From Liopterus haemorrhoidalis (taxonomy: Eukaryota > Arthropoda > Insecta > Coleoptera > Dytiscidae): a stretch of DNA of 64,000 nt. Positions 1 through 11,370 of this stretch are shown in pieces. Within the stretch, counting starts at the first letter, position 1. Each line of letters begins with the position of its first letter. Under the pieces are notes generated by a model that was not told the origin of the DNA, searched no databases, and worked only from the letters and a program-made list of their open reading frames with translations. The stretch is from positions 64,168,869 through 64,232,868 of the forward strand of contig OZ020612.1 in the NCBI GenBank assembly GCA_963971575.1, given 5' to 3'. Made by a program: the position numbers and the translations under genes.

Positions 1-430
1 TATTTACCTTAGTAATGTCTTTGGTACCAACATTAAATTTAATATCTAGTAAGTTTTTATTATTAATAATATGAAAATATAAGTTAGTTTTTTCGAAATT
101 AAGATACAATTTATTAAATGCAAACCAATTATTCATATCATGTAGTAATTTGTTAGCTTTTTCTTGTATTTCTCCACAATTTTGTCGAGATATCAAGGCC
201 GAAGTATCCTCAGCGTATATAGTTACGAAAGAGTTTATAAAAAAGAACAAATCATTTACAAAAAATAAAAATAAAATTAGACCTAACACCGATCCTTGAG
301 GTACACCAATATTTATGGGTTAAAGATGAGACTTAGGATTTTCCCTTGTACCATTGCCTGATTTGTATGAAATTTTAACAAATTGCGATCTATTACATAA
401 ATATGAGGAGAACCAGCCTACTAACAATAC
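1..430 (-). pseudogene. LINE reverse transcriptase fragment
   Basis: Reading the minus strand gives a reverse-transcriptase core. It has SYLCNRSQFVKI (the usual SYLxNRxQ motif), then an in-frame stop at 320-322, then GVPQGSVLG (RT motif 4), FVNDLF and YAEDTSAL, where YAED replaces the catalytic YADD. It ends with NNWFAFNKLYLNFEKT. The order is that of a Jockey/CR1-type non-LTR retrotransposon. The D-to-E-type change inside the YADD box and the stop show it is dead. It is cut by the window edge at position 1. The clade is not certain from this short stretch. Confidence 0.8.
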
Positions 431-586
431 TATAATACATACTACCACCATATGTCTACTAACGATAGTAATAGTGCCACTAATAGGATTCCAAATAAGC
501 GTAGTAGAGCTATTAATTTCAAACGGAAAATTAAGGTAATTTTGGCAGAAACAGTTTTTGGGAATATTTGTACAAAAATTATAATA

Positions 587-1465
587 CAGTTGATTCCGCT
601 TAATCAGGACACCGGTTAATCGGGACAGCCGCGTATTAAGGACAAATCCTAAAGAACGGAAACAAAACCGAGGAAATAACAAATTTACTTCGCTTTTTTG
701 GGACAATATTCCGTTTAATCGGGACAGTAATCGTGTGAATTTCCCTGGCGCCAGGGAAAAATTGCCTGTAAAATATAGTTTGTAGCTGACAGTTGGCGAG
801 CTGTAAAAACTAGCACAATACAAAATTATTTTAGTTATAATGCTTTAAAATCTACAGAGATTCCAGAGCACAGCAGGGACGAAGAAAATGAAATTTCACA
901 AGTTGTTAATTGTCTTGAATTTTCGACATTTGACAATTGACAATTTACCATGTTATGACGATAAAGGAGATTATGAGGATGCAATTGTCGAAGGCATTAA
1001 ATCATAACATCAAAATTTTGAAGAACCCGACGACAGTGATGATGATGATCTTCCTGCGCCCGTAACTAACCGTGATGTAAAACAATTTATTGATAACTAC
1101 AGCGTTATTTTATGCAAGATGGAAATCCCATTTTAGCATTAAATATTTGCGCTGAATTTGTACAACTATAATCCCGCAAATACAAAAGGCAAACCACTTT
1201 AAAGGAATTCTTGCAAAATACATAATTTAATTTAAGTTTGAACATTATTTTTCTTTCAGAATTATGTTATTTATTATATCAGAATTTATATTATTTTTTA
1301 TTATGTATATAATTTTTTAATTATACGTATAGTTTTGTGAAATTTATCAAATATTAAAATATTCTAATCCTCTAATTATTTTTGTACTTTGGAAAATTGA
1401 GCCAGCCGGTTAATCGGGACAAAATGTACTAATCCCGATGTGTCCCGATTAAACGGAATCGACTT
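587..1465 (+). mobile_element. pogo/Tigger-like DNA transposon, non-autonomous, TA-flanked
   Basis: The left end starts CAGTTGATTCCGCTTAATC directly after TA (585-586). The right end is its approximate inverse (GGATTAAACGG-type sequence reading out as AAGTCGATTCCGTTTAATC) directly before TA (1466-1467). The sub-terminal segment with TTAATCGGGAC recurs inverted at both ends. TA target duplication and CAG-type ends fit the pogo/Tigger branch of Tc1/mariner. Inside, from about 1020, the plus strand reads EEPDDSDDDDLPAPVTNRDV, an acidic stretch like the C-terminal tail of Tigger-type transposases, then degenerates. At 879 bp it is too short to encode an active transposase. Confidence 0.8.
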
Positions 1466-1472
1466 TATTAGC

Positions 1473-1814
1473 TTAACCCCATAATTGAATTCCGTATGTC
1501 CGAATTGGTTTCAATATACTTTTATAAATTAGAAGTTTATTGTAAACAATTGTTTGTTTGTTGTTGTGTTTTCTAATTTTCTGATCTAGTTGATTTCTTT
1601 TACTTCTAAGGTGGGCCTTCGAAGGCAGTCTTTTATCTAAGTGCATTCCTAGATATTTAATTTTATCAGTTGGCGGTAATGTTGTACTATTTAAGAAAAT
1701 TTGGGGACAAATAACTATTCTGTTGGTGAAAGTGATATGGTGAGATTTTGTATCATTTATTATGTATGGCTGCTGATAATGGAAAACTGTTTTTACTAGT
1801 ACCAATATGTACAT
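1473..1814 (-). pseudogene. Jockey-type LINE ORF2 C-terminal fragment
   Basis: The minus strand reads 113 codons containing IKYLGMHLDKRLPSKAHL, RSKRNQLDQKIRK, YNKLLIYKSILKPI and TYGIQLWG. These are the hallmark post-YADD thumb blocks of Jockey-clade non-LTR retrotransposons (K-YLGM-LDKRL, KLL-YKSILKPIW-YG-QLWG). It stops just after LWG, 6 bp from the TA where the pogo-like element sits, so that transposon probably landed in this LINE. It is not simply the continuation of the RT piece at 1-430: that piece lies downstream on this strand although it corresponds to an earlier part of the protein. Two copies or a rearrangement are needed. Confidence 0.8.
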
Positions 1815-2831
1815 ATATGTAGTTTCACATGGGCGAGTTGGCGCTTAAATGAACTAAAATAAATTGGAAACTTGTAGACTGTTTGATCACGTTAAGTAAG
1901 AACGTCATTCAAAGGAATATTCCAAGTATTGTATTTTTTGCAGGTTTTTCACGAAGACGTGTAACTGTGTCTCTATGGATCAAGTATAATAAGTTTACGC
2001 GGACAGTTTCTCAATGTGCAAAGCTGAAAGCAAGCCCTGATCATAACTTTAAATGTTGAGATTTGCTACTTTCTAATTTCCCCTCGGAGTGTAAGGGCTA
2101 AATATTTAAAATCTCGGTACGCCTTCGAGGAAAAAATGACAGGAAATAAAGAAAAATAATATAAAGGCGTTCGTTAGAAGATGCTTTCAAGACATAAATA
2201 TTGAATATTCTCAACAGATTTATCAGAACGAATTGAATTTTTTTAATTTTGTCTAAATAGGATTTTTAAATTGCCTTTTTAGTATTGAGAAAAATATTAT
2301 TGAAAAAAATATGATACTCTAAATTAAAATTTGAAGCAATATTGAAGTGATAATTTACAGTTACAATATAGGAAATGAGAGGAATATCTCCCTTAACCGT
2401 CCGTCAGTTGGTACATACTTATGTCACGAATCGGTCGCAGAATATCATAATGATAAATTGACTTGGACTAAACATCAATTTTTCAATTTATGCTTTATTG
2501 ACGTTTCTCTAAAATTAAATTCATTAATGTTTTATTTAAATTACATTATATGGCTACGGTTCGGGTGGTAAACTTCATCCTCGTGCTATATAACCTCCAT
2601 TATATGCTTGTTAAATAAAATACTTTTTTTTTTACGAAAAATATACTTGCTTACATTTATTGTAAAGGATCCATTTTCTCGAAATCTCAATTGTTTTCTT
2701 ATATGCTGGTGTATATATAGGCTTATTTTCCTTTTCTCTAGGTTCACGGTCCACTGGTAGGGGTAAGGACGTGGATTCAAATCCTGACTAAGTCAAATAA
2801 TTTGTATAAAAAATATTTATCCAATAACTTA
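1815..2831. other. unassigned A+T-rich DNA
   Basis: No coding unit recognised. At 2738-2795 there is a weak tRNA-like stretch with a B-box-like GGATTCAAATCC, possibly a SINE trace. Confidence 0.3.
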
Positions 2832-3619
2832 TGGTCTATTTCAAAGTAGAAAAAAGTAGATAGCGCTGCGAATCGAGTACGATTTACACTGATCAAATAC
2901 AGTATAGCGGGAAATTTTAAATAAGTTACAACTAGGCCATGGGCGTAGCAACTGGGTTAGCAAGTGATTTTTTTTTTAATATATAAAAGGTTAATAAGAT
3001 ATTGAAATAAACAAAGAATATAATACACTTACGTTATTTATACGACATAAATTCAGTTTAATGGGAAATTTGAAAAAGTTAAAAAAAATTTAAAAATTAT
3101 GTACTATATATAAAAAGAGAGATTTGGCTAAAAGAGTTTAAAGAAAGCAATAAAACAAACAATATATCTTCAGAGCAAAAGTTTCTTATTTAAATAATTA
3201 TTGTAAATAAAAATATATGTATATATGAAGGTCTAAAAATTATATCAATAACTTCTTCTTTGGGTACAATCAGCTAGGCGTTCTTTTATGTTCTCTTGAT
3301 ATGTTAATTGTCAAGTGTCAAAAAATATTTATATGCCAGATAAAAAATATATAACTGCATAAAACAAATTACATGGAGAATTTTCTCCATAAAATCTACG
3401 TCAAGTATATAAATTAGAGTCTAAATATGTAAATAATAACAAAATATATGAGAAAAAATAAATAATATATATTTCCAATGTAAGACACTGAACATCTGTC
3501 AACTTGGACTAAAAACAATATTTTTACAGTGTAATAGGGATGACGATCTAAACCAATCCGAAGCAAGGACAAACAGCTCCTAACTTCTTACACACATTTT
3601 TCTACTTTGAAATAGACCA
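2832..3619. mobile_element. MITE with 23-bp perfect terminal inverted repeats
   Basis: TGGTCTATTTCAAAGTAGAA at 2832 and its exact inverse ending at 3619 give a 23-bp perfect TIR (2832-2854 and 3597-3619). TA lies immediately outside both ends (2830-2831, 3620-3621), as for Tc1/mariner-type insertions. The 788-bp interior has no reading frame and is very A+T rich. Confidence 0.75.
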
Positions 3620-4299
3620 TAGTTTTTTGCTTAGCCATTCGCAACCAGCCATAAACTGGAGTCTTTCTGTGTACGCTAAAAGAGGATGTAATTCTAAAAA
3701 TATTACTCCTGAACAGGGGCGTATTTAAGCTAGGAGGCTGCAGCCCCCCCTATAATTTAAATATGGATATTTCAGAAAAATGGACCACAGAACAGATTCA
3801 AAAACAACAATTATATGTACGATCCTCTATTTTTTTAACAGTGGGTTATTAACATTGTTGGTTAGAGATTAAAATTCTTGTAATATAGACAGGGGTCATT
3901 GCGCGGATGTAAAACTAAAATGCAATAATTAGGTTGTAAAGTTACGAGCAAATGTAACGCGGACATAAAGCCAAAGTAACAACGGTGTAATCTTTATTTT
4001 TCGTGTTAATGATGATGGCTATTATGTGTACCAATGAAATTTTCACATTATTTTGGGTCTTGAATTCTGAATTATGTAAGTTTATGTGCTGCCGGTAAAA
4101 TAGGGTGTAACAATTTTGGTCTTGTTAATGAAACTTCATTTATGAGATGAAATTTCCTACGTAAAATTGGACTAAAGCGAATTTTGTTACTGGAATTATA
4201 TACGGTTTTACATCGAGTTAAATTTTATTTTCGAACAAATGTTACTCAAAAAATAAAAGGGGAGGAAAGGTAATATTTCTGTTGAGATTTACCAGATTA
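3620..4299. other. unassigned; hAT-like end sequences
   Basis: No gene seen. CAGGGGCGTATTTAAGC at 3714 and CAGGGGTCATTGCGCGG at 3891 have the form of hAT terminal repeats, but no matching partner end was found, so they are only candidate fragments. Confidence 0.3.
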
Positions 4300-4980
4300 T
4301 TCATTATGGAGCAAACCGAAAAAACATCAAATTGAGCGTATAAATGATTTCCAGTACTTGGGGAGTGTTGTGACTGTTGTGGGTCGATGTGGATAGCAGA
4401 ATTTGCAAAGAAAGTGGCGTCTTCATCCAACTTATCTGCATATGGAATTCTGTGATCTATAGTACCCTCACAAAAATTACCATCTTCAGGGCCTGCGTAA
4501 TTTCAGTACTTCTATACGACTGCAAGGCTTGTCTCGTTGCAAACACTATGAAGATAAAAGTTCGAGTATTTGTAAATAGATGTTTTCGAAGAATCCTTCG
4601 TATTTATTGGCCACGTAGAATATCAATCGCAGAAATGGGGAAAAGTACTGGCTCAATAGACATAAACTTGCAAAAAGAAGAAAGTATGGTTAGTTAGGGC
4701 AAAATCTTCGAAGATCTCCTAACTAGGTATGTCACTATGCAGTAGCATACAACCTATAAGGCATTAAGAGAAAAGGACGAACCAAGAACACCTGGCGTCG
4801 CTCAGCACTGTCATAAACACATGGAGCTCTCAAAATTAAGTCAAAAGACCCTACAATAATATCACTATCAAGCCAGTGGCGCCTATGCGAGTTAGATGGA
4901 AATATTTTGTTGACAGTCTATCTATTTAGAGGTAGCCCAAAATCACCCGATAATGGAGGCTTAATGATGATGAAAAGGTG
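4300..4980 (+). pseudogene. LINE ORF2 C-terminal relic, copy 1 of a family
   Basis: In shifting frames the plus strand reads ERINDFQYLGSVV, DSRICKESGVFIQL, IWNSVIYS, FRACVISVLLYDCKA, VFVNRCFRRILRIYWPRR, then a relic of WLGHTLRR and VRWKYFVDSL, ending in a GATGATGA run. This is the C-terminal order of RTE/L2-like LINEs, after the polymerase domain. Several frameshifts and stops are present. The same tail occurs at 40225-40640 (minus) and 43367-43675 (plus), so three 5'-truncated copies lie in this window. Clade assignment is tentative. Confidence 0.75.
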
Positions 4981-5689
4981 CACAGCAATATAAGTAAGCA
5001 ACTATTTACAATCATTACTTCGAGGAAGTACATTAAAAGTATTTGAAATTAAATGCGCATATTGTAAAAAGCATAAACTAATTAAGAAACAATAAGATCT
5101 GTTTGAATTACCCGTTCTTAAAACTATGGACAATGGTATTTCCCAATCCCATCACGCCAAATTTGTGTTTGAATCCTATACATTTTGTCGAAAACAAAAT
5201 TTTCTGTAACACTTTCGTTCTTCTGATGGCTTAATAAGCCGAAATATATTAAGTTTTAATAAAATGCTTTCCTGGAGCATTACCATTCTCAAGTGCGATT
5301 ATCTTATTTTTATAATCTAGAATTACTATACTAACTTTCTGCAGATTTACATGAAATTTCCTCTTAGAACTGTTGTAAAGTTGTAGTTGTTTGTCCAGGC
5401 ACCGTATCGACTGAGTTTTGGCAGGGAGAGGCTTGCTTTTGCAAGAGATACATATTTATTAGGGTCCTGCATACGACAACACTTTCATGTGGCTCTCAAA
5501 TGTATGTTTTGAATTTTAGGAGCTCAGCAACAAACACCGAAAAGACAACTTTTTAGTCGTTATTGTATGAATATATAAATAATTATTCTGTGGTTGCCAC
5601 AAAAAATATTTTAAGAGCAGGATAATCCGAGAAACGAAAGAACTAACTATTTACAATTTTTGGCATTGTAATTTCATATTGCTCTGTTA
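4981..5689. other. unassigned; short shared repeat
   Basis: No gene seen. GAGATACATATTTATTAGG at about 5448 recurs at about 7351, with looser similarity around both, suggesting fragments of one uncharacterised repeat. Confidence 0.3.
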
Positions 5690-6115
5690 AATGACTGGTC
5701 TTTCCAGGTATGATACACCAATACTATCTAAATCTTGATATACCAAGTCTTGATATGCCTGTTAGAAGGTTTGATATGTTTTGCTGGTACTTGGGGCATG
5801 CTAGAATTATATTATTGACATCTTGTATGTTTTGATTATTACAGTCGCATACATCTGTGTTGGACATCTTGATTCTGTGTAGGTTGCTTTTTGAGAGGGT
5901 GTGGTTGAATTTGAGACGCGCAATGGTGGTAATTAAACACCTGAATTACCACCATTAAATACCTGAGTGACCCTTTATCCATGCTATGGTGATTTGTATA
6001 TTCCTTTCCTTTAATTGCTTGATAATGTTAAATATTTGATAAATGATATTAGAGTTTTTGTTAGAAAAATTTGGGTATTTTAATTTTTTCAGAATGTTCT
6101 GGTTACCAAAAGTTG
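5690..6115 (-). pseudogene. I-type LINE relic with RNase H segment
   Basis: The minus strand reads IYQIFNIIKQLKERNIQIT then IAWIKGHSGI. This is the conserved end of the RNase H domain (V-W-PGHSG-GNE) found in I-clade and related LINEs. After an interruption it reads ARLKFNHTLSKSNLHRI, CDCNN and NNIILACPKYQ, the usual C-terminal arginine-rich and Cys-His block (L-C--C...E-HI-F-CP). The GNE-AD half of the RNase H motif is missing, replaced by a small inverted repeat at 5922-5956. The copy is inactive. Confidence 0.7.
5922..5956. repeat. 13-bp inverted repeat inside the LINE relic
   Basis: AATGGTGGTAATT at 5922-5934 is followed after 9 bases by its exact inverse at 5944-5956. It sits exactly where the LINE reading frame breaks. 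Confidence 0.85.
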
Positions 6116-7860
6116 ATTTTCTTTGTTATATTCGGCATCATTTTCTTGTGGTTATTTTATTTATTTTTGTTGCTTCATCTACATGTTGAATTTAACAAAA
6201 TTCTTTGCTGTTCTTTCATTTCTCGTACTATATACACATTTATAATCGAGTTTTACATTTTCTTTTTCATAATTGTTTAACCACTCATAAAAAAATCTTC
6301 TATTCATTAGCATTCTCAGCTAATCTCTTCAATTTAAATAAATATAAAAACTCGAGATCTCCTTCGCGATATGAAGCGGTATGATAAGGATTATTTTAAT
6401 AAAACGGAAGGAGAGACAAAAGAAGCATTTCCGGAAGTTCGAGGTCATCTTAAGTCTCATTACTCGTGACTGTATGCATAGGGTTTAATGAGGGACTATA
6501 CCAGATGCACCACCGAATACCTAACGACGTATTTGTTACAAGACTCCACTTTAAAACCAGTGACGGAGCAAACATACTTTGTAATATGGGACTAACATTG
6601 TTTATTATTATTAGCCTAAAATAGTAGTCAATTCGAACCCTAGTGGTGATTGCCATCATTCTACAGTAACGAGCCAAATTAAAGCAGTGAATGGTCAACA
6701 TAATGCGTCTAAATCAGCAGTTCCTAACCGTTAGCGCACTAAAAATTCTGTAATGACGTCAGTTTACGTATATTTTTAGAATTACAAAATAGAAAACAAT
6801 AATATTGTTTTATATGGTGAGATTCCAAATTTTATATTAAGGGTGAATAGTGACATCTAGCGATTTGTGCAGGAATATTACCATGTTGTAGACAGTGCTG
6901 ACAAGATCATATGTTAAATAATATGTGTTAAATAATTTATTTTTTCATGCTATTTTTTTATTCTCAAAAAGAGTTGTTAAAGCACTTTATGGTACGTTAT
7001 TACGATTATTATTATAGAACTGGAAATAATAAAAATGCAGAACTATTAATCATAGTGTGACAAATTAATAGCACAAACTTTAAAGAGGTTAACTACAAAA
7101 TCTATCGAAAAATCAAAGTGCAGAAATACAAATTACTAAAAGCTGGAGAACTATGTACGAGAGCAACAATGTATAGTTAATGATGTATTTAAGGAGCTGT
7201 ATATTCAAAGATGGATAGATTAACAGTGCATATGATGACGATGATACTGATGGATTGAATCACTGTATTGCCGCCACTGTTTCTCAGGCACACGCCAGCG
7301 GTGAGTGCCTGTCCGAGGGGCATAACGTTCGATATACCGTGCCGAGGACTTGAGATACATATTTATTAGGCAAGCCTGCATGTTGAATTAAGAATACATG
7401 TATGCTACGAGCATACTCGCCACTACACAGATACAGCTGATGAATTTTCTGGCTTGAAAGAGAATCCAGTTTTACATAATTTTATTACGGTGTTTGTTAT
7501 TCGATTTTTCTGATAACTTTACAATCAGAATAAATATAAAATATCTTGTTACATTCAGAAGCAATTTAGGATCTAAATAATAATGACAAGGTAAGTACAG
7601 AACAATCTAGAACAGTTCTCAAACGTTGTGGCGCGGTACAAAGTAGCGAAACAAATCTGCTTATAAAATAAGTTTTGCGGAATATGGTGTACGAGAGAAA
7701 CACCGGTTAACAACCACTGGATTCCATCTTCACTGACTTTTACAACCCCTATATGGATTTTTGTTGCATTTGTAGCATGTCTTTGCAATTTTTAGTAAGT
7801 TATAATGAATAATGAACCATATGATTCGACATTGCCTTCCATATGAATTGCAACCAGAGT
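6116..7860. other. unassigned A+T-rich DNA
   Basis: No coding unit or transposon end recognised apart from the short repeat at about 7351. Presumed intronic and decayed repeat sequence. Confidence 0.3.
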
Positions 7861-7864
7861 GACC

Positions 7865-7945
7865 AGGTCTCCAGGTTTTCACTCGGAGTCTCAGGGTTTC
7901 GGGCCAGAGTCTCAGGGCTCCGGGTTTTGTTATAAAATCTCCGGG
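7865..7945 (+). repeat. short GC-richer direct repeat
   Basis: GAGTCTCAGGG followed by TTYCGGG or CTCCGGG occurs twice in tandem with a third partial copy (CTCCGGGTTTG), unit about 21 bp. Confidence 0.5.
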
Positions 7946-7966
7946 TTTGTAGTTTAGAGGATTGGA

Positions 7967-8105
7967 GGAGAGGACCTTGTTTTTGTTCATCTCTTACATT
8001 TTGGCGGTAAAGACCTTTTTTTTGCTCAACACTTATATTTTGGATGTGAAGACCTTTTTTTGCTCATCACTTGCATATATTTTTTTGGAGGGGAGCAATA
8101 TTAAA
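7967..8105 (-). repeat. tandem array, ~39-bp unit, shared with 31188-31300
   Basis: On the minus strand the unit begins with an A-run then GGTCTTCAC, CCAAAA and TAAGTG. Three units are visible, divided by GACCTTTTTTT on the plus strand. The same unit in the opposite orientation forms the array at 31188-31300. The array stops just before the Harbinger-like element at 8147. Confidence 0.6.
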
Positions 8106-8811
8106 TCAAATATATTGTATTTCCAATTTTTTGTTTTTCAATCTTATGCCGGGTTTACATTTGAAGGTTGATTTAATTTTGGGTTGAAATTATCTTTTTG
8201 CAAAAAATAGTTTATGAATATGAATATACATCGTCGGCGACTTGATGCCATTAAAAAAATGGTATTTTGTATTACATCATTTCAAATTACATTACTCTAA
8301 AAATTATGTAAAACTAGTTATAACGTCTCTAGCTAAGCTACGGCTATAATATTAAGAATAGATTGATAACAATTATGTACGTGTCAAATATAAATATTAC
8401 TTACGTTTACAAAACTCTTATAGACGGTGTTACAGCAATAGCACAATACAAAAAAGAAAAAATAGTGAAAAAAATAAGTGAAAACTTTGGCACACCAAAA
8501 ATGTTGGATTGGAGATGCGAACACTTCAAACGAAATATTTGCAATGACTGAATAATTACACAATTCGTAAAATGTCCCATATTTCCAAGTGTTCTAGGAA
8601 TTTTGGTTAACCCTACCTCCGAACCCTTGTTCCAAAATTAAAAAAATTTAAAATGTATTTTTGGCAAAGATTAAAGCATTAGACCTATTTATGGTTAGGT
8701 TAGTTATAAAATTTTACAACAAATTTCCTGTCTATAATGTGGTTTGGATAAAAAGTATTAACAAATGTAAAGAATGAATTTACACACATTTTAGGTTTTC
8801 AATTATTAAGG

Positions 8812-8855
8812 TTTTTTAGGATTTTGTAAGTATGACCACCGAAAAACCCTTATAA
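8812..8855 (+). repeat. head fragment of the (GTCT)n repeat family
   Basis: TTTTGTAAGTATGACC followed by AAAAACCCTTATA matches the first ~45 bases of the repeats at 49701 and 50715 but lacks the (GTCT)n run. It is nested inside the 8147-9275 element. Confidence 0.65.
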
Positions 8856-9094
8856 GAAAAATAAATGTATATTAAATAAATGTTTTTAATAAAAATATAT
8901 ATTTTTAAAAGAGTTTGAAAAGGTTGAATTACCATATATCACATGGTATTGTTAAATTGAAAAGAAATCATCAAATAATACATCAATAATACAAAATTTA
9001 TGTAAACAAATAATAACTTATTTGATATGTGTTGTTTTCTATTTGTTATGACAGGTTACCACTTGGCGCCAATTTCATATGTATCAATTTTGTG

Positions 9095-9246
9095 TACTAG
9101 TGGCAAAGATAGTAGCTAGTAAATACATCGACGAGCTAGCTGCTATCCTAGCCCAACTACTGGCAGCTAGTACTCTACTAGCCACAATGTCAACTGTTTA
9201 CACAGGGATAGTAACTAGTTGCTAGTTACTTGCGCTAGTTACTAGC
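9095..9246. repeat. sub-terminal CTAG cluster
   Basis: Ten CTAG sites occur in about 150 bp, mostly as GCTAGT, ACTAGT or GCTAGC, next to the right TIR of the 8147-9275 element. Such clustered short motifs near ends are typical of transposase-binding sites, but that role is inferred. Confidence 0.6.
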
Positions 9247-9399
9247 TCTGTTACTCTACCAATGTAAACCCGGCATTAGGGTTTACCTCAACTGAAATCT
9301 GGTCATCCTCTTGCATCTAATACATTTATATTTCCTGTTAATATGCAACCAAACAAAATTGTAAAAATATATAAATATTACAAATAACGTATTAATAAA

Positions 9400-9640
9400 T
9401 TAATATTAATTGAATCTCTGTCTTCTCACTATCCTTCGGGATATAACACTTCCGGTGGCAGCGGTGGGATGAATCCTTTTTTGAACTAAAACATGTTTTG
9501 TCTCATTAATGATTCGCCTCCAAACTGTACGGTTCGAATACAGACTACGCCAAATATTAGCCTTAAGTATTAAGATATCTTTGTATACAGTGTCCATCCA
9601 CTTTATTTTAATTCTTCTAATGAACCGAGAAATAATCAGC
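9400..9640 (-). pseudogene. LINE C-terminal relic
   Basis: The minus strand reads RRIKIKWMDTVYKDILILKA then IWRSLYSNRTVWRRIINETK. This is the W-D-V--DL...NWR--A-DR--WR motif that ends ORF2 in RTE/L2-type LINEs. Only this terminal block is left. It is a different sequence from the 4300 family. Confidence 0.6.
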
Positions 9641-11361
9641 CTGCAGTTCTCGTCCTTTTTTTTGGGTGTGATTTTGTTGTGCAGCGGAAGTTATATTTCC
9701 ATTTTGGTCTTTCCCATTATGTTATTTTACTTTCATCATCTAAGTTGATGCTATCTAAGATAATAAAAATTATTGATTTTACCTAAAAATGCGATTTACC
9801 CTATACCTTCGTGTTTACCGACGATTTTTTTATTACATGTTATTTTTTAATATTCTTTTAATATAGCCATTTATCATGTAATCCGGGAGACGATATAGCA
9901 AAGTTTGCGTAATGTGTAATAAAAGGAATTAAGTAAATTTCGGTGGAAAAGCAATTTTAGAAAAGAGGGAAAAACATAACATATGACATTTGAACAAAAA
10001 TTGTGATCACTATACTACAGTCGCGAAATTAATATAAAAACTATTTCTTTCCCGCCCTGCTACTCTCAGTATCTCTACATTGGACTACAGGCCTTTTGCT
10101 TGGGATTAACTACCGATAGTGACTAAGTTGCCACTTGATGCTATCAGTAGTAGCTTACTTACTGCACTCGCATAAGCTCCAACCAAAATGTCGGACCATG
10201 CTTCAACATATATGACAGAAGAATGTAGCCGCGAACTATGTTTTTAGCCGGAAGGCGTTAAAGGGAAGAACATCGAGGAAACCGTGTTAGAATAGAAATA
10301 TTAGATGTATGTGAGTCTTTGTACATGCCATGCAGGTGAAAACATTGCAATAATTCCTTAAAGTGTGGAAGAATATCAATTCCACGACGTTAACAGCAAT
10401 TAGACATAACCCAGACCACCCCATTACACATTTTGAGGAAAGATTTGGACCAGAATTAAATCGCATTTTACGTAGAGTGTATATGGTTCCATCAAAACGG
10501 TACCACATGTTACACAACCCGCGAAACAATGGCTTTATTGCGATTGGCTCTATTGAAGTTCAAAGGCAGAATTATCACACAACACAGCAATGTTAATTGG
10601 CCACTGTGGAATGATGTGACAGCCGAATTTTTAAGTAAAATAACAGTGTTACTGTTTTTAATGATTTAGTTTATTTGTAACGAAATGATGAACGTCTGAA
10701 GGTATGTTTGTAACTGTCGTATGATACCAACGCAAGGGCAATTTCTCGTAGTGTTCAAAATGATTTGATGACGTCAGGGGTCGACTAAATTTCTAAAGTA
10801 CGTGACTATTTGGCTAATAGTTGTTATTAAGAAAGGTTCGAACTGAATTGCTAAATAGTAAATACGATTCTTGAAAATAAAAATTGTAAAAATAGTTCCT
10901 AAGGTAATTAGCAATAAAATATGATTAAGAAATGTTGTATTTCTTAGAATATTGAAATTGAAGACGTGTTGTTAAATGCGTCATAAATCCATCTGCCGCT
11001 ACAGCCACCAAGTTTGATGCCCCTGTATTAATTTCTTTGGAGTTACGTAAAAAGTAAAGTGTACACCAACAATCAACAAATCACCCAGGAACACAAAGCG
11101 AGATTCGTGAGAGCTAATAGCAATTATTAGCAGATGTCATCGAAACTCAAGATAAATGAGTGGATTTCTGTAAAACCAGAAGTGGTGGCCTTTTGGATAA
11201 TATTGTCTTTTACGTATAATGGTAATAGATCAAAGTTTATGTTGAAAAATCTAAATGTTCTAGGTTAATTGGCGTTTTATTACAAAAAATCATTTTAAAA
11301 CCTTATATTGTTTTTGTTTGACTAAGCCTTGTCAAGCATTGTTTTTTCTTTCCTTATACAG
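9641..11361. other. unassigned; one unexplained small ORF
   Basis: No recognised gene. A 77-codon plus-strand frame at 10363-10596 (contains HPITHFEERFGPELNRILRR) matches no family I know and is not called as a gene. A hAT-like CAGGGGCATCAAACTTGG reads out on the minus strand near 11000-11025 without a partner. Confidence 0.3.
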
Positions 11362-11370
11362 ATTAATCCA

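Larger units (their letters stand above)
8147..9275. mobile_element. PIF/Harbinger-like non-autonomous element, TTA-flanked
   Basis: TGCCGGGTTTACATT at 8147-8161 is repeated in perfect inversion at 9261-9275. TTA lies outside both ends (8144-8146, 9276-9278), the 3-bp target typical of PIF/Harbinger elements. The 1129-bp interior has no intact gene. It contains a head fragment of the (GTCT)n repeat family near 8812 and a dense CTAG-motif cluster near the right end. Confidence 0.75.

Noticed and set aside
3250..3300. Possible downstream Rbp6 exon (a KRTP...YPKK stretch on the minus strand)
   Set aside because: It has a stop in frame, no splice sites, and lies inside the 2832-3619 MITE.
10363..10596. 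77-codon ORF as a gene
   Set aside because: No recognisable motif, no splice or promoter signals and surrounded by decayed DNA.
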